This document shows, one piece after another, positions 17,329-25,582 of a DNA stretch of 33,741 nucleotides (its first letter is position 1; each line of letters opens with the position of its first letter). Source of the DNA: JAICLV01 sp036380925 (GTDB taxonomy: Bacteria; Actinomycetota; Actinomycetes; Acidothermales; Acidothermaceae). The notes below the pieces were generated by a model that did no database searches, was not told the DNA's origin, and saw nothing but the letters and a program-made list of their open reading frames with translations. Both the position numbers and the translations under genes were made by a program. The stretch is from NCBI GenBank assembly GCA_036380925.1, contig DASVDW010000107.1, positions 1 to 33,741 on the forward strand, read 5' to 3'.

Positions 17329-18551
17329 CATTCGCGCGTTCGAGAAAGCTGGCCGCCGGACGCCTCGGCCACGTTGGCGCCGTCACCGGCCTTGTCCTCA
17401 GTGGCGTCAGCGCCACCACGGTCGCGGTGGCGACACCGGCGGCCGCGTCGTCATGGTCGACCCTGTACGTCTCGCCGACCGGCCATTCGGGGGCGAGCGA
17501 TCGCTCGTGCGACACGGCCGGCCACTCGGCGATCTCCGCCGCCGTGCAAGCCGCGAGCTCAGGCGCGACGGTGCGGGTGTGCGCCGGCGTCTACGACGAG
17601 GCGGTGGTCGTCGACGACAAGGTGATTCGCCTCGTCGGCGACGGGGCCACCATCGCACCCCCGGCGACACTTGACACCGCCGGCCTGACGATCGAGGGCG
17701 ACGGCGCGAGCGGTTCCATCGTCACCGGATTCACCATCACCGGTGCCCAGCAGGAGGGCCTGCTCGTGCAGCACACCAGCCGCATCACGATCAGCCACAA
17801 CCGGGTGACCGACAACGACCTGGCCTGTCAACCGCAGGTGAATCCGGGCCTGGACTGCGGTGAAGGCCTGCACCTGCGCGCGGTCAGCCACTCCCGCGTC
17901 CTCGACAACGAGGTCAGCCACAACACCGGCGGCATTCACATCACCGACGGCGTCCCGGCGGGAAGCATCGGGCAATCCGCGTTCGGGTACACGTCGCCGG
18001 CCGGGCCGACTTTCGACAACCTGATCGAAGGCAACAGCGTCATCGCGAACCTTTGGGACTGCGGCATCTCCCTGCCGTCGCACAACTCGACCGCGTTCGG
18101 AGATCCGGCGTCCGGCGGCGTGTACGACAACACCATCACCAAGAACCTGGTGCTGGACAACGGCACCAGCGGAGGCGGCGGCGCCGGCATCTTGGTGGCC
18201 ACGCCATTCCCCGGCACGGCGGCCTACGACAACACCATCACGCACAACGTGATCGCGGGTAACGGCCACTCGGGCGTCGCGATTCACAGCCACGCGCCGG
18301 CGCAGGACGTGCACGGCAACGTCATCGAGTTCAACGAGATCGGTCGCAACAACGCGATCGGCGACAACTCGGCGGGAGTCACGCAAACGGCTGGAGTCAT
18401 TGTGTTCTCGGCGGTCGTCCCGGTGACCGGCACCGTCGTCACGCACAATCACTTCGTCGACGACTACTTCGGCATCTGGCTGAGCAACGCGCCCGGAACA
18501 GACACGTCGCACAACAGCTACCTGGTCGTGGATGTGCCGGTTAAGAGCTAG
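17325..18551 (+). CDS. Secreted right-handed parallel beta-helix protein
   Basis: 408 residues. The N-terminus is a signal peptide: basic MTFARSRKLAAGR, a hydrophobic stretch to about residue 40, and probable cleavage after the Ala run near 41. The mature protein begins STLYVSPTG and contains many PbH1-type turns with the Asn ladder (SHNRVTDN, LDNEVSHN, TKNLVLDN, THNVIAGN, EFNEIGRN, THNHF). The nearest recognisable folds are pectate-lyase/NosD-like beta-helices, often acting on or binding polysaccharides. No catalytic set can be assigned. GGGAG lies just upstream of the ATG. The start overlaps the stop of the ABM-like gene. The 3' end overlaps the convergent LuxR gene by 11 bases. Confidence 0.88.
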   Translation: MTFARSRKLAAGRLGHVGAVTGLVLSGVSATTVAVATPAAASSWSTLYVSPTGHSGASDRSCDTAGHSAISAAVQAASSGATVRVCAGVYDEAVVVDDKVIRLVGDGATIAPPATLDTAGLTIEGDGASGSIVTGFTITGAQQEGLLVQHTSRITISHNRVTDNDLACQPQVNPGLDCGEGLHLRAVSHSRVLDNEVSHNTGGIHITDGVPAGSIGQSAFGYTSPAGPTFDNLIEGNSVIANLWDCGISLPSHNSTAFGDPASGGVYDNTITKNLVLDNGTSGGGGAGILVATPFPGTAAYDNTITHNVIAGNGHSGVAIHSHAPAQDVHGNVIEFNEIGRNNAIGDNSAGVTQTAGVIVFSAVVPVTGTVVTHNHFVDDYFGIWLSNAPGTDTSHNSYLVVDVPVKS

Positions 18552-20202
18552 TGGCGAGAGTGGCCGCGTACACCGCCGCCTCGCTGCGGCTGCTCAACCG
18601 CAGCTTGCGCAAGATGGCGCCGACGTGGTGCTCGGCCGTCTTGGGCGAGATGACGAGACGCTCGGCGATCTGCGGGTTCGACAGCCCTTGGGCCAGCAGA
18701 TTGAGGATCTCGCGCTCCCGCGCGGTGAGTGCCCTCACCGCGTCGGGAGCGGCCGGGCGGGCGGCCGCGGCGTCCCCGAGCTCGTGGAGCAGCGTCTGCG
18801 CCGCGTGCATCCGGTGCGCGCCGACGCGCCCGTACGTGGCGAGCGCCCGGCGGGCCTCCGCGATCGCCTGCGCGCGATCGACACCGGCGAACGCGCGAGC
18901 GAGGTCGAGCTGGACGTCTGCGGCCAGCAGCGAGTGCTCGTCGCCTTGAAGCCCCCGCAGCGCGCTTTCGAAGTGGGCGATCGCGGCGACGACCCGGTCG
19001 TCGCCGCCGGCGTCCGCGTCGGCGATCGCCAGCCGGCCGGCCGCCCAGTCCGCCAGCGCGGACACCGTGCGCGACGACGTCGTGTTGGCGTACTCAGCGA
19101 GCGTCCGGCCCGCCTCTCGGGCGCCGACGGCGTTCCCGCGGGCCAGTTCGGCTCGCAGCAACACGGCGTGAATCGGCGCGGTGCGCATCAGGTCGCCCGC
19201 CATCATGCGCACCGCCTGCCGACCGACCGCCACCGCGAGGTCGTCGTCACCGCGCGCGTGGTGCAGCCGGACCAGCGACAGCTGGGCTTCGGCGCGCTGC
19301 TCCAATCCGTTCAGCAGGCTCGCCGCCTCCGCCAGCCGACCCTGGTCGATGCGAAGTCCGGCGAGCGCGGCCCGCGACTGCGCGAGCTGGGCGAAGTGCG
19401 CGGTCGCGTCCGCGGCGAACCGCAGCGCCGCCTCGGCCTCGCCCCAGCGGCCCGCCTCGCACAGCAGCGTGCCGTATTCGATCTGGCAGTGATTGAGCAG
19501 CAGATTCGGCGGCCCGTCGCCGCGCGCGGGACGGTCGTCCAGGTGGGCGGTCGAGAGCCAGTCCTCCAGCCGATGCAGGTCACCGGTGCGGCTGCACGCG
19601 GTGACCAAATCGCAGTACACCTGGCCGACGATCCACACGTTGTCGCACTCGCCGCTGCTCGCCATGACCATCGCCTCGTCGATGCGGGCGAGGCCCTCGT
19701 CGATGACACCGCGACTCACCAGGGCGAGCCCGGAGTCGCCGAGCGCCTTGCACTCCAGGTCGGCGTCGCCCACCCGGTGCGCGATCGCGAGCGCGTGGGC
19801 GGCGTGGCGTTCGAGTTCCTCGGCGTTCGCCACGCTGCATCCGATGAGCGCGAGCGAGACCCAGCCCGCCTCGGCGCAGTCGGGATCGTCGCGCAGCAGT
19901 CTGCGAGCGCGCGACAGCCAGCCGGCCGCCACCGAGTGCTTGCCGGTGCCGTCGAAGTGCAGCCGGGTCAGGTGCGACGCGGTCAAGGCGGCGCGCCTGC
20001 GTCGTCCGGCCGCTTTGTAGTCGAGAAACGCGGTCTGCAGATGCTGGGCGGCCACCGCGAACTCGGCGATCGTGAAGTAGATCAGGCCCGCGCCGAGATG
20101 CGCGTCGGGCGACCCGCTCGCCAGTTCGGCGGCGATCAGCGCGGCCGCGTCGTCGACCTCGTCAGCGCGCAGGTGCAAGCCGACGCTGCAGGTGAGATCC
20201 AC
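18541..20202 (-). CDS. TPR-containing LuxR-family transcriptional regulator
   Basis: 553 residues from the GTG at 20202. Most of the protein is TPR-like helical repeat; the last 65 residues are a LuxR/GerE helix-turn-helix (LTAREREILNLLAQGLSNPQIAERLVISPKTAEHHVGAILRKL). No Walker motifs or receiver domain are present, so it is neither a LAL ATPase regulator nor a simple response regulator. The frame is open to a TTG at 20337, adding 45 residues, but that would leave only 14 bases before the divergent oxidoreductase start and cover a palindrome, so I prefer the GTG. It probably controls the divergent flavin oxidoreductase. Its stop lies inside the 3' end of the beta-helix gene. Confidence 0.85.
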   Translation of the reverse strand: MDLTCSVGLHLRADEVDDAAALIAAELASGSPDAHLGAGLIYFTIAEFAVAAQHLQTAFLDYKAAGRRRRAALTASHLTRLHFDGTGKHSVAAGWLSRARRLLRDDPDCAEAGWVSLALIGCSVANAEELERHAAHALAIAHRVGDADLECKALGDSGLALVSRGVIDEGLARIDEAMVMASSGECDNVWIVGQVYCDLVTACSRTGDLHRLEDWLSTAHLDDRPARGDGPPNLLLNHCQIEYGTLLCEAGRWGEAEAALRFAADATAHFAQLAQSRAALAGLRIDQGRLAEAASLLNGLEQRAEAQLSLVRLHHARGDDDLAVAVGRQAVRMMAGDLMRTAPIHAVLLRAELARGNAVGAREAGRTLAEYANTTSSRTVSALADWAAGRLAIADADAGGDDRVVAAIAHFESALRGLQGDEHSLLAADVQLDLARAFAGVDRAQAIAEARRALATYGRVGAHRMHAAQTLLHELGDAAAARPAAPDAVRALTAREREILNLLAQGLSNPQIAERLVISPKTAEHHVGAILRKLRLSSRSEAAVYAATLATSS

Positions 20203-20247
20203 CCCGGCATTGTGCGCCAAATCAGTCCTGCCGGTCTGCGGATAGGG

Positions 20248-20267
20248 GGCAAAGTAGGGGACTTGCC
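20248..20267. promoter_or_regulatory. Bulged palindrome between LuxR regulator and FAD oxidoreductase
   Basis: GGCAAAGT (20248-20255), five bases, then ACTTGCC (20261-20267) form a near-palindrome with a single bulged A. It lies 45 bases upstream of the regulator's chosen start and 84 bases upstream of the oxidoreductase start. Its size suits a LuxR-type dimer site. Binding is inferred only from position and symmetry. Confidence 0.4.
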
Positions 20268-20351
20268 CGATGTCGGTCGTCGGCCAGGACCCCCAGACTC
20301 GTCCGGACCCGTCACGAGACAACCATCGATCAGACAAGTGAGGCGCCCGAC

Positions 20352-21761
20352 ATGACCGCCACCGACCAGACCTTCGACAGCAGCGCGCTCGCCGGCGTCA
20401 CCAAGGGCGCCGTCTATCGGCCGGACGACGATCGGTTCGCCGAGGAGATCGCCTGCTTCAACCTGTCGACCACGCATCACCCGGCGCTCGTCGTCGCGGC
20501 CACCTGCACCGAGGACGTCGCAGCCGCGGTCCGCTTCGCGGCCGAACGCGAGCTGCCCATCGCCGTCCAAGCCACCGGGCATGGCGCGGTCACCGCGGTC
20601 GACGCCGGCGTGCTGATCAGCACGAAGGCGATGACCGAGGTGACCATCGACCCGCGCGAGCGCACCGCCACCGTCAGCGCCGGCGCGAAGTGGAAGTCGG
20701 TCGTGGAGGCGGCCGCGGCGCACGGGTTGGCGCCGTTGAACGGCTCGTCGTCGGACGTCGGCGTGGTCGGCTACATCGTCGGCGGCGGGCTGCCGTTGAT
20801 GGGCCGCACCTACGGTTTTGCCGCGGACCATGTGCAGCGCATGACCGTTGTCACCGCGGACGGCGCGGTGCGCGAGGTGTCGCCGACGTCCGAACCGGAG
20901 CTGTTCTGGGGAATGCGCGGAGGCAAGGGGAACCTCGGCGTCGTCACCGAGATCACCGTCGACCTGGTGCCGGTGTCGCGGCTGTACGGCGGCGGGATTT
21001 TCTTCGACGGCGAGCACGCGCCCGAACTGCTGCGGGCCTACCGCGACTGGAGCGCGGGCCTCGACGAGCAGACCAACAGCTCGATCGGGTTGCTGCGGCT
21101 GCCGCCGATCCCCGACATCCCGGAGCCGCTGCGCGGGCGGTTCGTCGTCCACCTTCGGGTCGTGCACTTGGGCGGCACGCAGACCGGTGAGCGGCTGGTG
21201 GCGCCGATGCGCGCGGTGGCGCCGGCGATCATCGACCTGGTGGGCGACATGCCGTACACCGCGATCGACAGCGTGCACCAAGACCCCGATCACCCAGTGC
21301 CGGCGCACGAGCGCGGGATTCTGCTGAAGTCGTTGGACGACGAGGTCATCGACCATCTGCTCGAGGTCGCGGGGCCGGGCGCGCGGACCCCGGTCATGTT
21401 CGTCGAGTTGCGGCACCTCGGCGGCGCGCTGGCTCGCCAGCCCGCGGTGCCCAACGCGGTCGACCACCGCGACGCGGCGTTCGTGCTTGAGGCGATCGGC
21501 GTCTTGATGGGCCCGGCGGCCGAGTCCGCGCCGGCCGCCGCCGACGCGCTCGTGGCCTCCTTCGCGCGGTTCTCCACCCAGCCCGGCGGCGCGACGTTCG
21601 CGAACTTCCACGGCAAGCCGGGCGACGACGCCGACCGCGCGCGCTGCTGGAAATCAGCGACCTACGCGCGGCTGTGCGCGCTGAAGGCGACCTACGACCC
21701 GAAGAACCTGCTGCGGTACGGCCACGCGATCCGTGCGACGTCCGCACCGCGTGAGGGTTAG
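20352..21761 (+). CDS. FAD-binding oxidoreductase of the BBE/PCMH type
   Basis: 469 residues. The PCMH-type FAD domain occupies about 40-215: PALVVAATCTEDVAAAVRFA, AVQATGHGAV with His77 as the probable covalent 8-alpha flavin link, and VGYIVGGGLPLMGRTYGFAADHV. The C-terminus ends in a berberine-bridge-enzyme-like YDPKNLLRYGHAI. The second flavin-linking Cys of bicovalent members is replaced by Ser (about 133, in GSSSDVGVVG), so attachment through His only is expected. Members oxidise sugars, alcohols or alkaloid-like compounds with oxygen; the substrate here is unknown. GAGG lies about 8 bases before the ATG. It diverges from the TPR/LuxR regulator, which probably controls it. Confidence 0.9.
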   Translation: MTATDQTFDSSALAGVTKGAVYRPDDDRFAEEIACFNLSTTHHPALVVAATCTEDVAAAVRFAAERELPIAVQATGHGAVTAVDAGVLISTKAMTEVTIDPRERTATVSAGAKWKSVVEAAAAHGLAPLNGSSSDVGVVGYIVGGGLPLMGRTYGFAADHVQRMTVVTADGAVREVSPTSEPELFWGMRGGKGNLGVVTEITVDLVPVSRLYGGGIFFDGEHAPELLRAYRDWSAGLDEQTNSSIGLLRLPPIPDIPEPLRGRFVVHLRVVHLGGTQTGERLVAPMRAVAPAIIDLVGDMPYTAIDSVHQDPDHPVPAHERGILLKSLDDEVIDHLLEVAGPGARTPVMFVELRHLGGALARQPAVPNAVDHRDAAFVLEAIGVLMGPAAESAPAAADALVASFARFSTQPGGATFANFHGKPGDDADRARCWKSATYARLCALKATYDPKNLLRYGHAIRATSAPREG

Positions 21762-21787
21762 TCAGCGGCGGTTGCCAAGATGAGAGG

Positions 21788-23761
21788 ATGACCGAAACCG
21801 TCCTGCCCTACGGGTCCTGGCCATCTCCCATCAGCGCGGCCGACGTCGCGCGCGGAGGGGTCCGGCTCGGCTTCGTCGCCGTCCTGCCCGATTCGGGCGG
21901 CGGCGACGGCTCGGACGACGTGTGGTGGACCGAGGGCCGGCCCAGCGAGGGCGGCCGGCAGGTCGTCGTGTCGGCGGCGCGCGGCGACCTGCTGCCCGCG
22001 CCCTGGAACGCCCGCACCCGGGTGCACGAGTACGGCGGCATGGCGTGGATGCCGCTGTCGACGTCCGCGCTGGTGTTCGCCGAGTGGAGCGACCAGCGGC
22101 TGTACCGGCTCGAGGTCGGGTCGTCGCCAACGCCGCTGACGCCGATCTTTGAGGTGGAGGCGGGTTGGCGGTACGCCGAGCTCACGCATGTCGCGGCGCG
22201 CGACGAGGTGTGGTGCGTGCGCGAGGAGCACGGCCCGGACGCCGTGGTGCGCCGCGCGATCGTCGCGGTGCCGCTGGACGGTTCGGCCGCCGACGACGCG
22301 TCGAAGGTGCGGGTCGTCGCAACCGGCAGTCAGTTCTTCGCCTTTCCGCGGCTGTCGCCGGACGGCGCGCGGCTCGCTTGGATCGCGTGGGACCACCCCA
22401 ACATGCCCTGGGACTCAACGGAATTGCGGGTCGGCGACGTCGTCGACGGCGTGGTGCCGAAATGGCAGGCCGTGCTCGGAGGCGAGCGGGAGTCGGTGTT
22501 GCAACCCGAATGGGTTTCCGGCGACTCGTCGAAGCTCTACGTGGTCAGCGACTGGTCGGGCTGGTGGAACATCTACGAGGTCGCTCTCGACGGCAGGGCG
22601 CCGCGGGTGATTCACCATGCGGCGCAAGAGTTCGCCGGCCCGTTGTGGCAGCTCGGATATCGCTTTTACGGCGTGCTCGACAACGGACGTCTCGTCGTCC
22701 GACACGGTGCCGGCGAGCAAGGGCTTGGTTTGCTTGACCCTTCGTCGGGCGCTATCGAGCCGGTGGAGACGCCGTTCAGCGACTGGCTGCCGGTGCTGGC
22801 GTCGTCCGGTTCGGTGGTCGCGGGGGTGGCGGCGAGCGCGAGCGTTCCGACGTCGGTGGTGCGGCTCGACACGGCGCGCCGTTCGCACGCGGTCTTGCGC
22901 CGCTCGGTCGAGACGATTCCCGACGAGGCGTACCTGCCGCAACCTCGGTCGGTCACGCTGACCGGCCCGAACGGACGCGACGTGCACGCGCACGTCTACC
23001 CGCCGCGAAACCCGAAATTCGTTGCGCCACAGGGAGAATTACCGCCGTACATCGTGTTCGTGCACGGCGGCCCGACGTCCGACTCCCCCGCGACGTTCGA
23101 CCTTGAGTACGCGTTCTTCACCAGTCGCGGCATCGGCATCGTCGACGTCGACTACGGCGGCTCCACCGGGTACGGCCGCGAATACCGCGAGCGGTTGCGC
23201 GGCCAATGGGGCGTCGTCGACGTCGAGGATTGCGTCGCCGCCGTCCGAGCCCTGGCCGACAAGGGCGAGGCAGACGGCGCACGCCTCGCGATTCGCGGCG
23301 GCAGCGCCGGTGGCTGGACGACGCTGGCGGCGCTGACCCGCACCGACGCGTTCGCGGCTGGCACGTCCTACTTCGGCGTCGCCGAGCTGCTGAAATTCGC
23401 CGAGGACACGCACGATTTCGAGTCGCGCTATTTGGACGGCCTGGTCGGGCCGTTGCCCGAAGCGCATGACGTGTACGTCGAGCGGGCGCCGCTGAACCAC
23501 GTCGACGAGTTGTCCTGCCCTGTGCTGTTGTTGCAGGGGTTGGAAGACAAGGTGGTGCCGCCGTCCCAGGCGGAGATGTTCCGCGACGCCCTGGCGGCCA
23601 AGGGGATTCCGCACGCCTACATCGCCTTCCCCGGCGAACAGCACGGCTTCCGGCGCGCGGAGAACGTCATCACCGCGCTCGAGGCCGAGCTGTCGTTCTA
23701 TGGGCAGGTGTTCGGGTTCACGCCGCCGAATATTCCGGTGCTCGCGCTGTCGGGCGTCTGA
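21788..23761 (+). CDS. S9-family prolyl oligopeptidase-like peptidase
   Basis: 657 residues with no signal peptide, so probably cytoplasmic. An N-terminal beta-propeller (about 25-380) is followed by an alpha/beta hydrolase domain. The catalytic triad is visible: Ser506 in GGSAGG, Asp587 in QGLEDKVVPP and His619 in EQHGF. An oxyanion-type HGGP motif (VFVHGGPTSDS) is also present. By family it cleaves short peptides (acylaminoacyl- or dipeptidyl-type); the specificity is not readable. The ATG follows GAGAGG with almost no spacer, so initiation may depend on coupling with the oxidoreductase that ends 26 bases upstream. A GNAT gene follows 12 bases later. Confidence 0.93.
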   Translation: MTETVLPYGSWPSPISAADVARGGVRLGFVAVLPDSGGGDGSDDVWWTEGRPSEGGRQVVVSAARGDLLPAPWNARTRVHEYGGMAWMPLSTSALVFAEWSDQRLYRLEVGSSPTPLTPIFEVEAGWRYAELTHVAARDEVWCVREEHGPDAVVRRAIVAVPLDGSAADDASKVRVVATGSQFFAFPRLSPDGARLAWIAWDHPNMPWDSTELRVGDVVDGVVPKWQAVLGGERESVLQPEWVSGDSSKLYVVSDWSGWWNIYEVALDGRAPRVIHHAAQEFAGPLWQLGYRFYGVLDNGRLVVRHGAGEQGLGLLDPSSGAIEPVETPFSDWLPVLASSGSVVAGVAASASVPTSVVRLDTARRSHAVLRRSVETIPDEAYLPQPRSVTLTGPNGRDVHAHVYPPRNPKFVAPQGELPPYIVFVHGGPTSDSPATFDLEYAFFTSRGIGIVDVDYGGSTGYGREYRERLRGQWGVVDVEDCVAAVRALADKGEADGARLAIRGGSAGGWTTLAALTRTDAFAAGTSYFGVAELLKFAEDTHDFESRYLDGLVGPLPEAHDVYVERAPLNHVDELSCPVLLLQGLEDKVVPPSQAEMFRDALAAKGIPHAYIAFPGEQHGFRRAENVITALEAELSFYGQVFGFTPPNIPVLALSGV

Positions 23762-23773
23762 GAGCATCGGATC

Positions 23774-24451
23774 GTGGCTCATCCGCTCGACAACCCGGTG
23801 TGGGATTCACTCAACGGCGCGCAGGCGCACTTCGCGTTACGACATGGCGCCGCGGCGCGTTTCGACCCTGACGTCACAGTCTTCGCGGCGCTAGCCGACG
23901 ACGCGGGGCCATCGGCGTGGGACGATTTGGCGGCGCTCGCCGCGCCCGGCGCGCAGCTGGTCGTGGTCGACGCGCCGTTTGACCCGCCAGCTGACTGGGA
24001 GATCGTCATGCGGCTGGCCGGTGTGCAACTCACCGGGGAAGATCTGTTGGTCCAGGACGATCCGGAGGCGGTCGAGCTGGGCCCGGACGACGAGCCGGAG
24101 ATGGCCGCCCTGGTGCAGCGCACCAAGCCGGGCCCGTGGCGGCCGCGCACGATCGAGATGGGCCGCTACGTCGGTGTGCGCGTCGACGGCGAGCTGGTGG
24201 CGATGGCCGGCGAGCGGCTGCGGCCGAGCGGATGGGTCGAGATCAGCGCGGTGTGCACGGACGAGCGGTTTCGCGGCCGCGGGCTTGGCTCGCGGCTGGT
24301 CCGCGCGGTGGGCGCCGGGATCGTCGAGCGCGGCGAGTCGCCGATGCTGCACGCCTCGGCAGGCAACGTGAACGCGATCCGGCTTTATCAGTCGATGGGC
24401 TTCGTGTTCCGGCGCGACCGCGAGTTCTTGCGGGTGCGCACGCCGCGCTAG
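23774..24451 (+). CDS. GNAT-family N-acetyltransferase
   Basis: 225 residues. The C-terminal half is a GNAT domain of the FR47-like kind: acetyl-CoA loop RFRGRGLGSRLV (about 165-176) and the C-terminal NVNAIRLYQSMGFVFRRD. The N-terminal 100 residues form the partner domain common in this subgroup. The acceptor is unknown. The GTG start is 12 bases after the S9 peptidase stop, so the two are probably co-transcribed. A strong palindrome follows 45 bases after the stop. Confidence 0.88.
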   Translation: MAHPLDNPVWDSLNGAQAHFALRHGAAARFDPDVTVFAALADDAGPSAWDDLAALAAPGAQLVVVDAPFDPPADWEIVMRLAGVQLTGEDLLVQDDPEAVELGPDDEPEMAALVQRTKPGPWRPRTIEMGRYVGVRVDGELVAMAGERLRPSGWVEISAVCTDERFRGRGLGSRLVRAVGAGIVERGESPMLHASAGNVNAIRLYQSMGFVFRRDREFLRVRTPR

Positions 24452-24495
24452 CCGCGGCCGTCGTGCAGGCGGTTGCCACCCCTTTTGCGAGTTCG

Positions 24496-24530
24496 TGACG
24501 TTTGCTGTGGCTGAGCAACAGCAATCGTCA
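24496..24530. terminator. 12-bp near-perfect palindrome after the GNAT gene
   Basis: TGACGTTTGCTGT (24496-24508) pairs with ACAGCAATCGTCA (24518-24530) with a single T-T mismatch, around a 9-base loop. It is the most extended inverted repeat in the window. It may terminate the peptidase/GNAT unit, although there is no U-run. Alternatively it may be an operator for the flavodoxin gene that starts 80 bases further on. Confidence 0.5.
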
Positions 24531-24540
24531 GCTATTTGCC

Positions 24541-24564
24541 GACCTTCGGCCCTGGTGACCCCGG
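24541..24564 (+). promoter_or_regulatory. Possible DosR/OsdR-type dormancy box upstream of flavodoxin
   Basis: TTCGGCCCTGGTGACCCCGG (24545-24564) matches about 12 of 20 positions of the DosR/DevR consensus TTSGGGACTWWAGTCCCSAA, and the preceding GACC extends a GACC-TTC-GGCCC pseudo-palindrome. It lies 46 bases upstream of the flavodoxin ATG, a sensible activator distance. The match is partial, and GC-rich DNA produces chance hits. Confidence 0.3.
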
Positions 24565-24610
24565 TGCTCTGGCGCGATGGTGGCGGTGCAAACGCCAAGA
24601 GGTGATGACC

Positions 24611-25135
24611 ATGCGCGTGTTAGTCGCTTATGCGAGCAAGAACGGGTCGACCGCCGAGATCGCCGAGAAAATCGCCGACGAACTGCGGGTTGACGGCCTC
24701 GAAGTCGACTGTGTGGAGGCCGGCGAGGTTCGCGAGCTGAAGCCGTACGACGCGGTGGTGCTCGGCAGCGCCGTCTACGCCAAGCGCTGGCGCTCGTCGG
24801 CGCGGCGGTTCTTGCCGCGGCACGGGAAAACGCTGGCGACGCTGCCCTGGTGGGTCTTCAGCTCTGGCCCGGTGGGCGAGCCCAAGCCGGACGGCGACCG
24901 CGCTGACGGCTGGCTGGAGCCGGCCAAGACGATGGCGAAGGTCGAGCGCCTCGGCGCGCGCGCGCATGTCGTGTTCGGAGGGCGGGTGGCCACCCAGCCG
25001 CACAACTTCATCGAGCGCGCGATGGCCAAGAACACACCGGCCCAGTACGCGGATCGCCGCGACTGGGATCACATCACCAGCTGGGCCGACGACATCGCGT
25101 CGCAACTGAAGACCGGCGACGGCGGCTCCGTCTGA
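24611..25135 (+). CDS. Flavodoxin-domain protein (HemG/protoporphyrinogen oxidase-like)
   Basis: 174 residues. It begins MRVLVAYASKNGSTAEIAEKIA, the flavodoxin FMN-phosphate loop (YASKNGSTAEIA), followed by YDAVVLGSAVYAKRW and WWVFSSGPVG flavin-ring loops. This resembles the COG4635 flavodoxin group that includes menaquinone-dependent protoporphyrinogen dehydrogenase; actinobacteria have several such paralogues of unclear role. I chose the ATG at 24611 because AGAGG (24598-24602) is 8 bases upstream; an ATG at 24605 also fits the frame. It stands alone downstream of a strong palindrome and a possible dormancy box, and ends convergently 18 bases from a small membrane-protein gene. Confidence 0.87.
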   Translation: MRVLVAYASKNGSTAEIAEKIADELRVDGLEVDCVEAGEVRELKPYDAVVLGSAVYAKRWRSSARRFLPRHGKTLATLPWWVFSSGPVGEPKPDGDRADGWLEPAKTMAKVERLGARAHVVFGGRVATQPHNFIERAMAKNTPAQYADRRDWDHITSWADDIASQLKTGDGGSV

Positions 25136-25153
25136 GCCCACCGATGAGCGATG

Positions 25154-25474
25154 TCACACGTGCGACTCAGCGTCGCTGAAGAGCACGCTGTTGGTGGCAT
25201 CGGCGGTCTGCTGCGCCAGGGCTGTCGCCCCGGTCGCGAGAGTCGTCGTCTCACCGATCTGCTCGCCTTGTTTGACCTCGACCCGCGCGGCTTGCCAACT
25301 CGAGAAGTGACCGACGAAGTTCGCCCACACCGACATCAGCGCGATCCAAATGATCGAGCCCTTCAAACCGGTGAAGATGGTGATGGGAATGAGCACTCCC
25401 CAGCACAATGTCATCCAACCGTGGAAGCCACGCAGAAACTCAGGCCGCCCGAACAGTGTGACGAACCGCCCCAT
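25154..25474 (-). CDS. Small membrane protein, unknown
   Basis: 106 residues with two hydrophobic segments (about 20-36 and 40-56) after MGRFVTLFGRPEFLRGFHGW, and a polar Gln/Thr/Ala-rich tail. The ATG at 25474 is strongly supported by GGGAGGG just upstream; a GTG 9 codons earlier lacks this. I do not recognise the family. It lies downstream of rny on the same strand, separated by a hairpin. Confidence 0.75.
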   Translation of the reverse strand: MGRFVTLFGRPEFLRGFHGWMTLCWGVLIPITIFTGLKGSIIWIALMSVWANFVGHFSSWQAARVEVKQGEQIGETTTLATGATALAQQTADATNSVLFSDAESHV

Positions 25475-25556
25475 GCGCCCTCCCAGTTGTGCGGCCGGCA
25501 CGCCGGTCGCCGTGAGGGTTTGATCGTTCCCGTCGCGGTCCGCGCTGAATCCTGCC

Positions 25557-25573
25557 CGCGCCTGCGCGGCGCG
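25557..25573 (-). terminator. GC-rich hairpin just after rny
   Basis: CGCGCC (25557-25562) and GGCGCG (25568-25573) pair perfectly across a 5-base loop, 9 bases beyond the rny stop. No U-run follows. In DNA this rich in GC a 6-bp stem is weak evidence; position is the main support. Confidence 0.4.
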
Positions 25574-25582
25574 TCGTCCGGG

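Noticed and set aside
20203..20337. A 45-residue N-terminal extension of the LuxR regulator from the TTG at 20337.
   Set aside because: It leaves 14 bases to the divergent start, covers a palindrome and has no recognisable sequence, so the GTG at 20202 is preferred.
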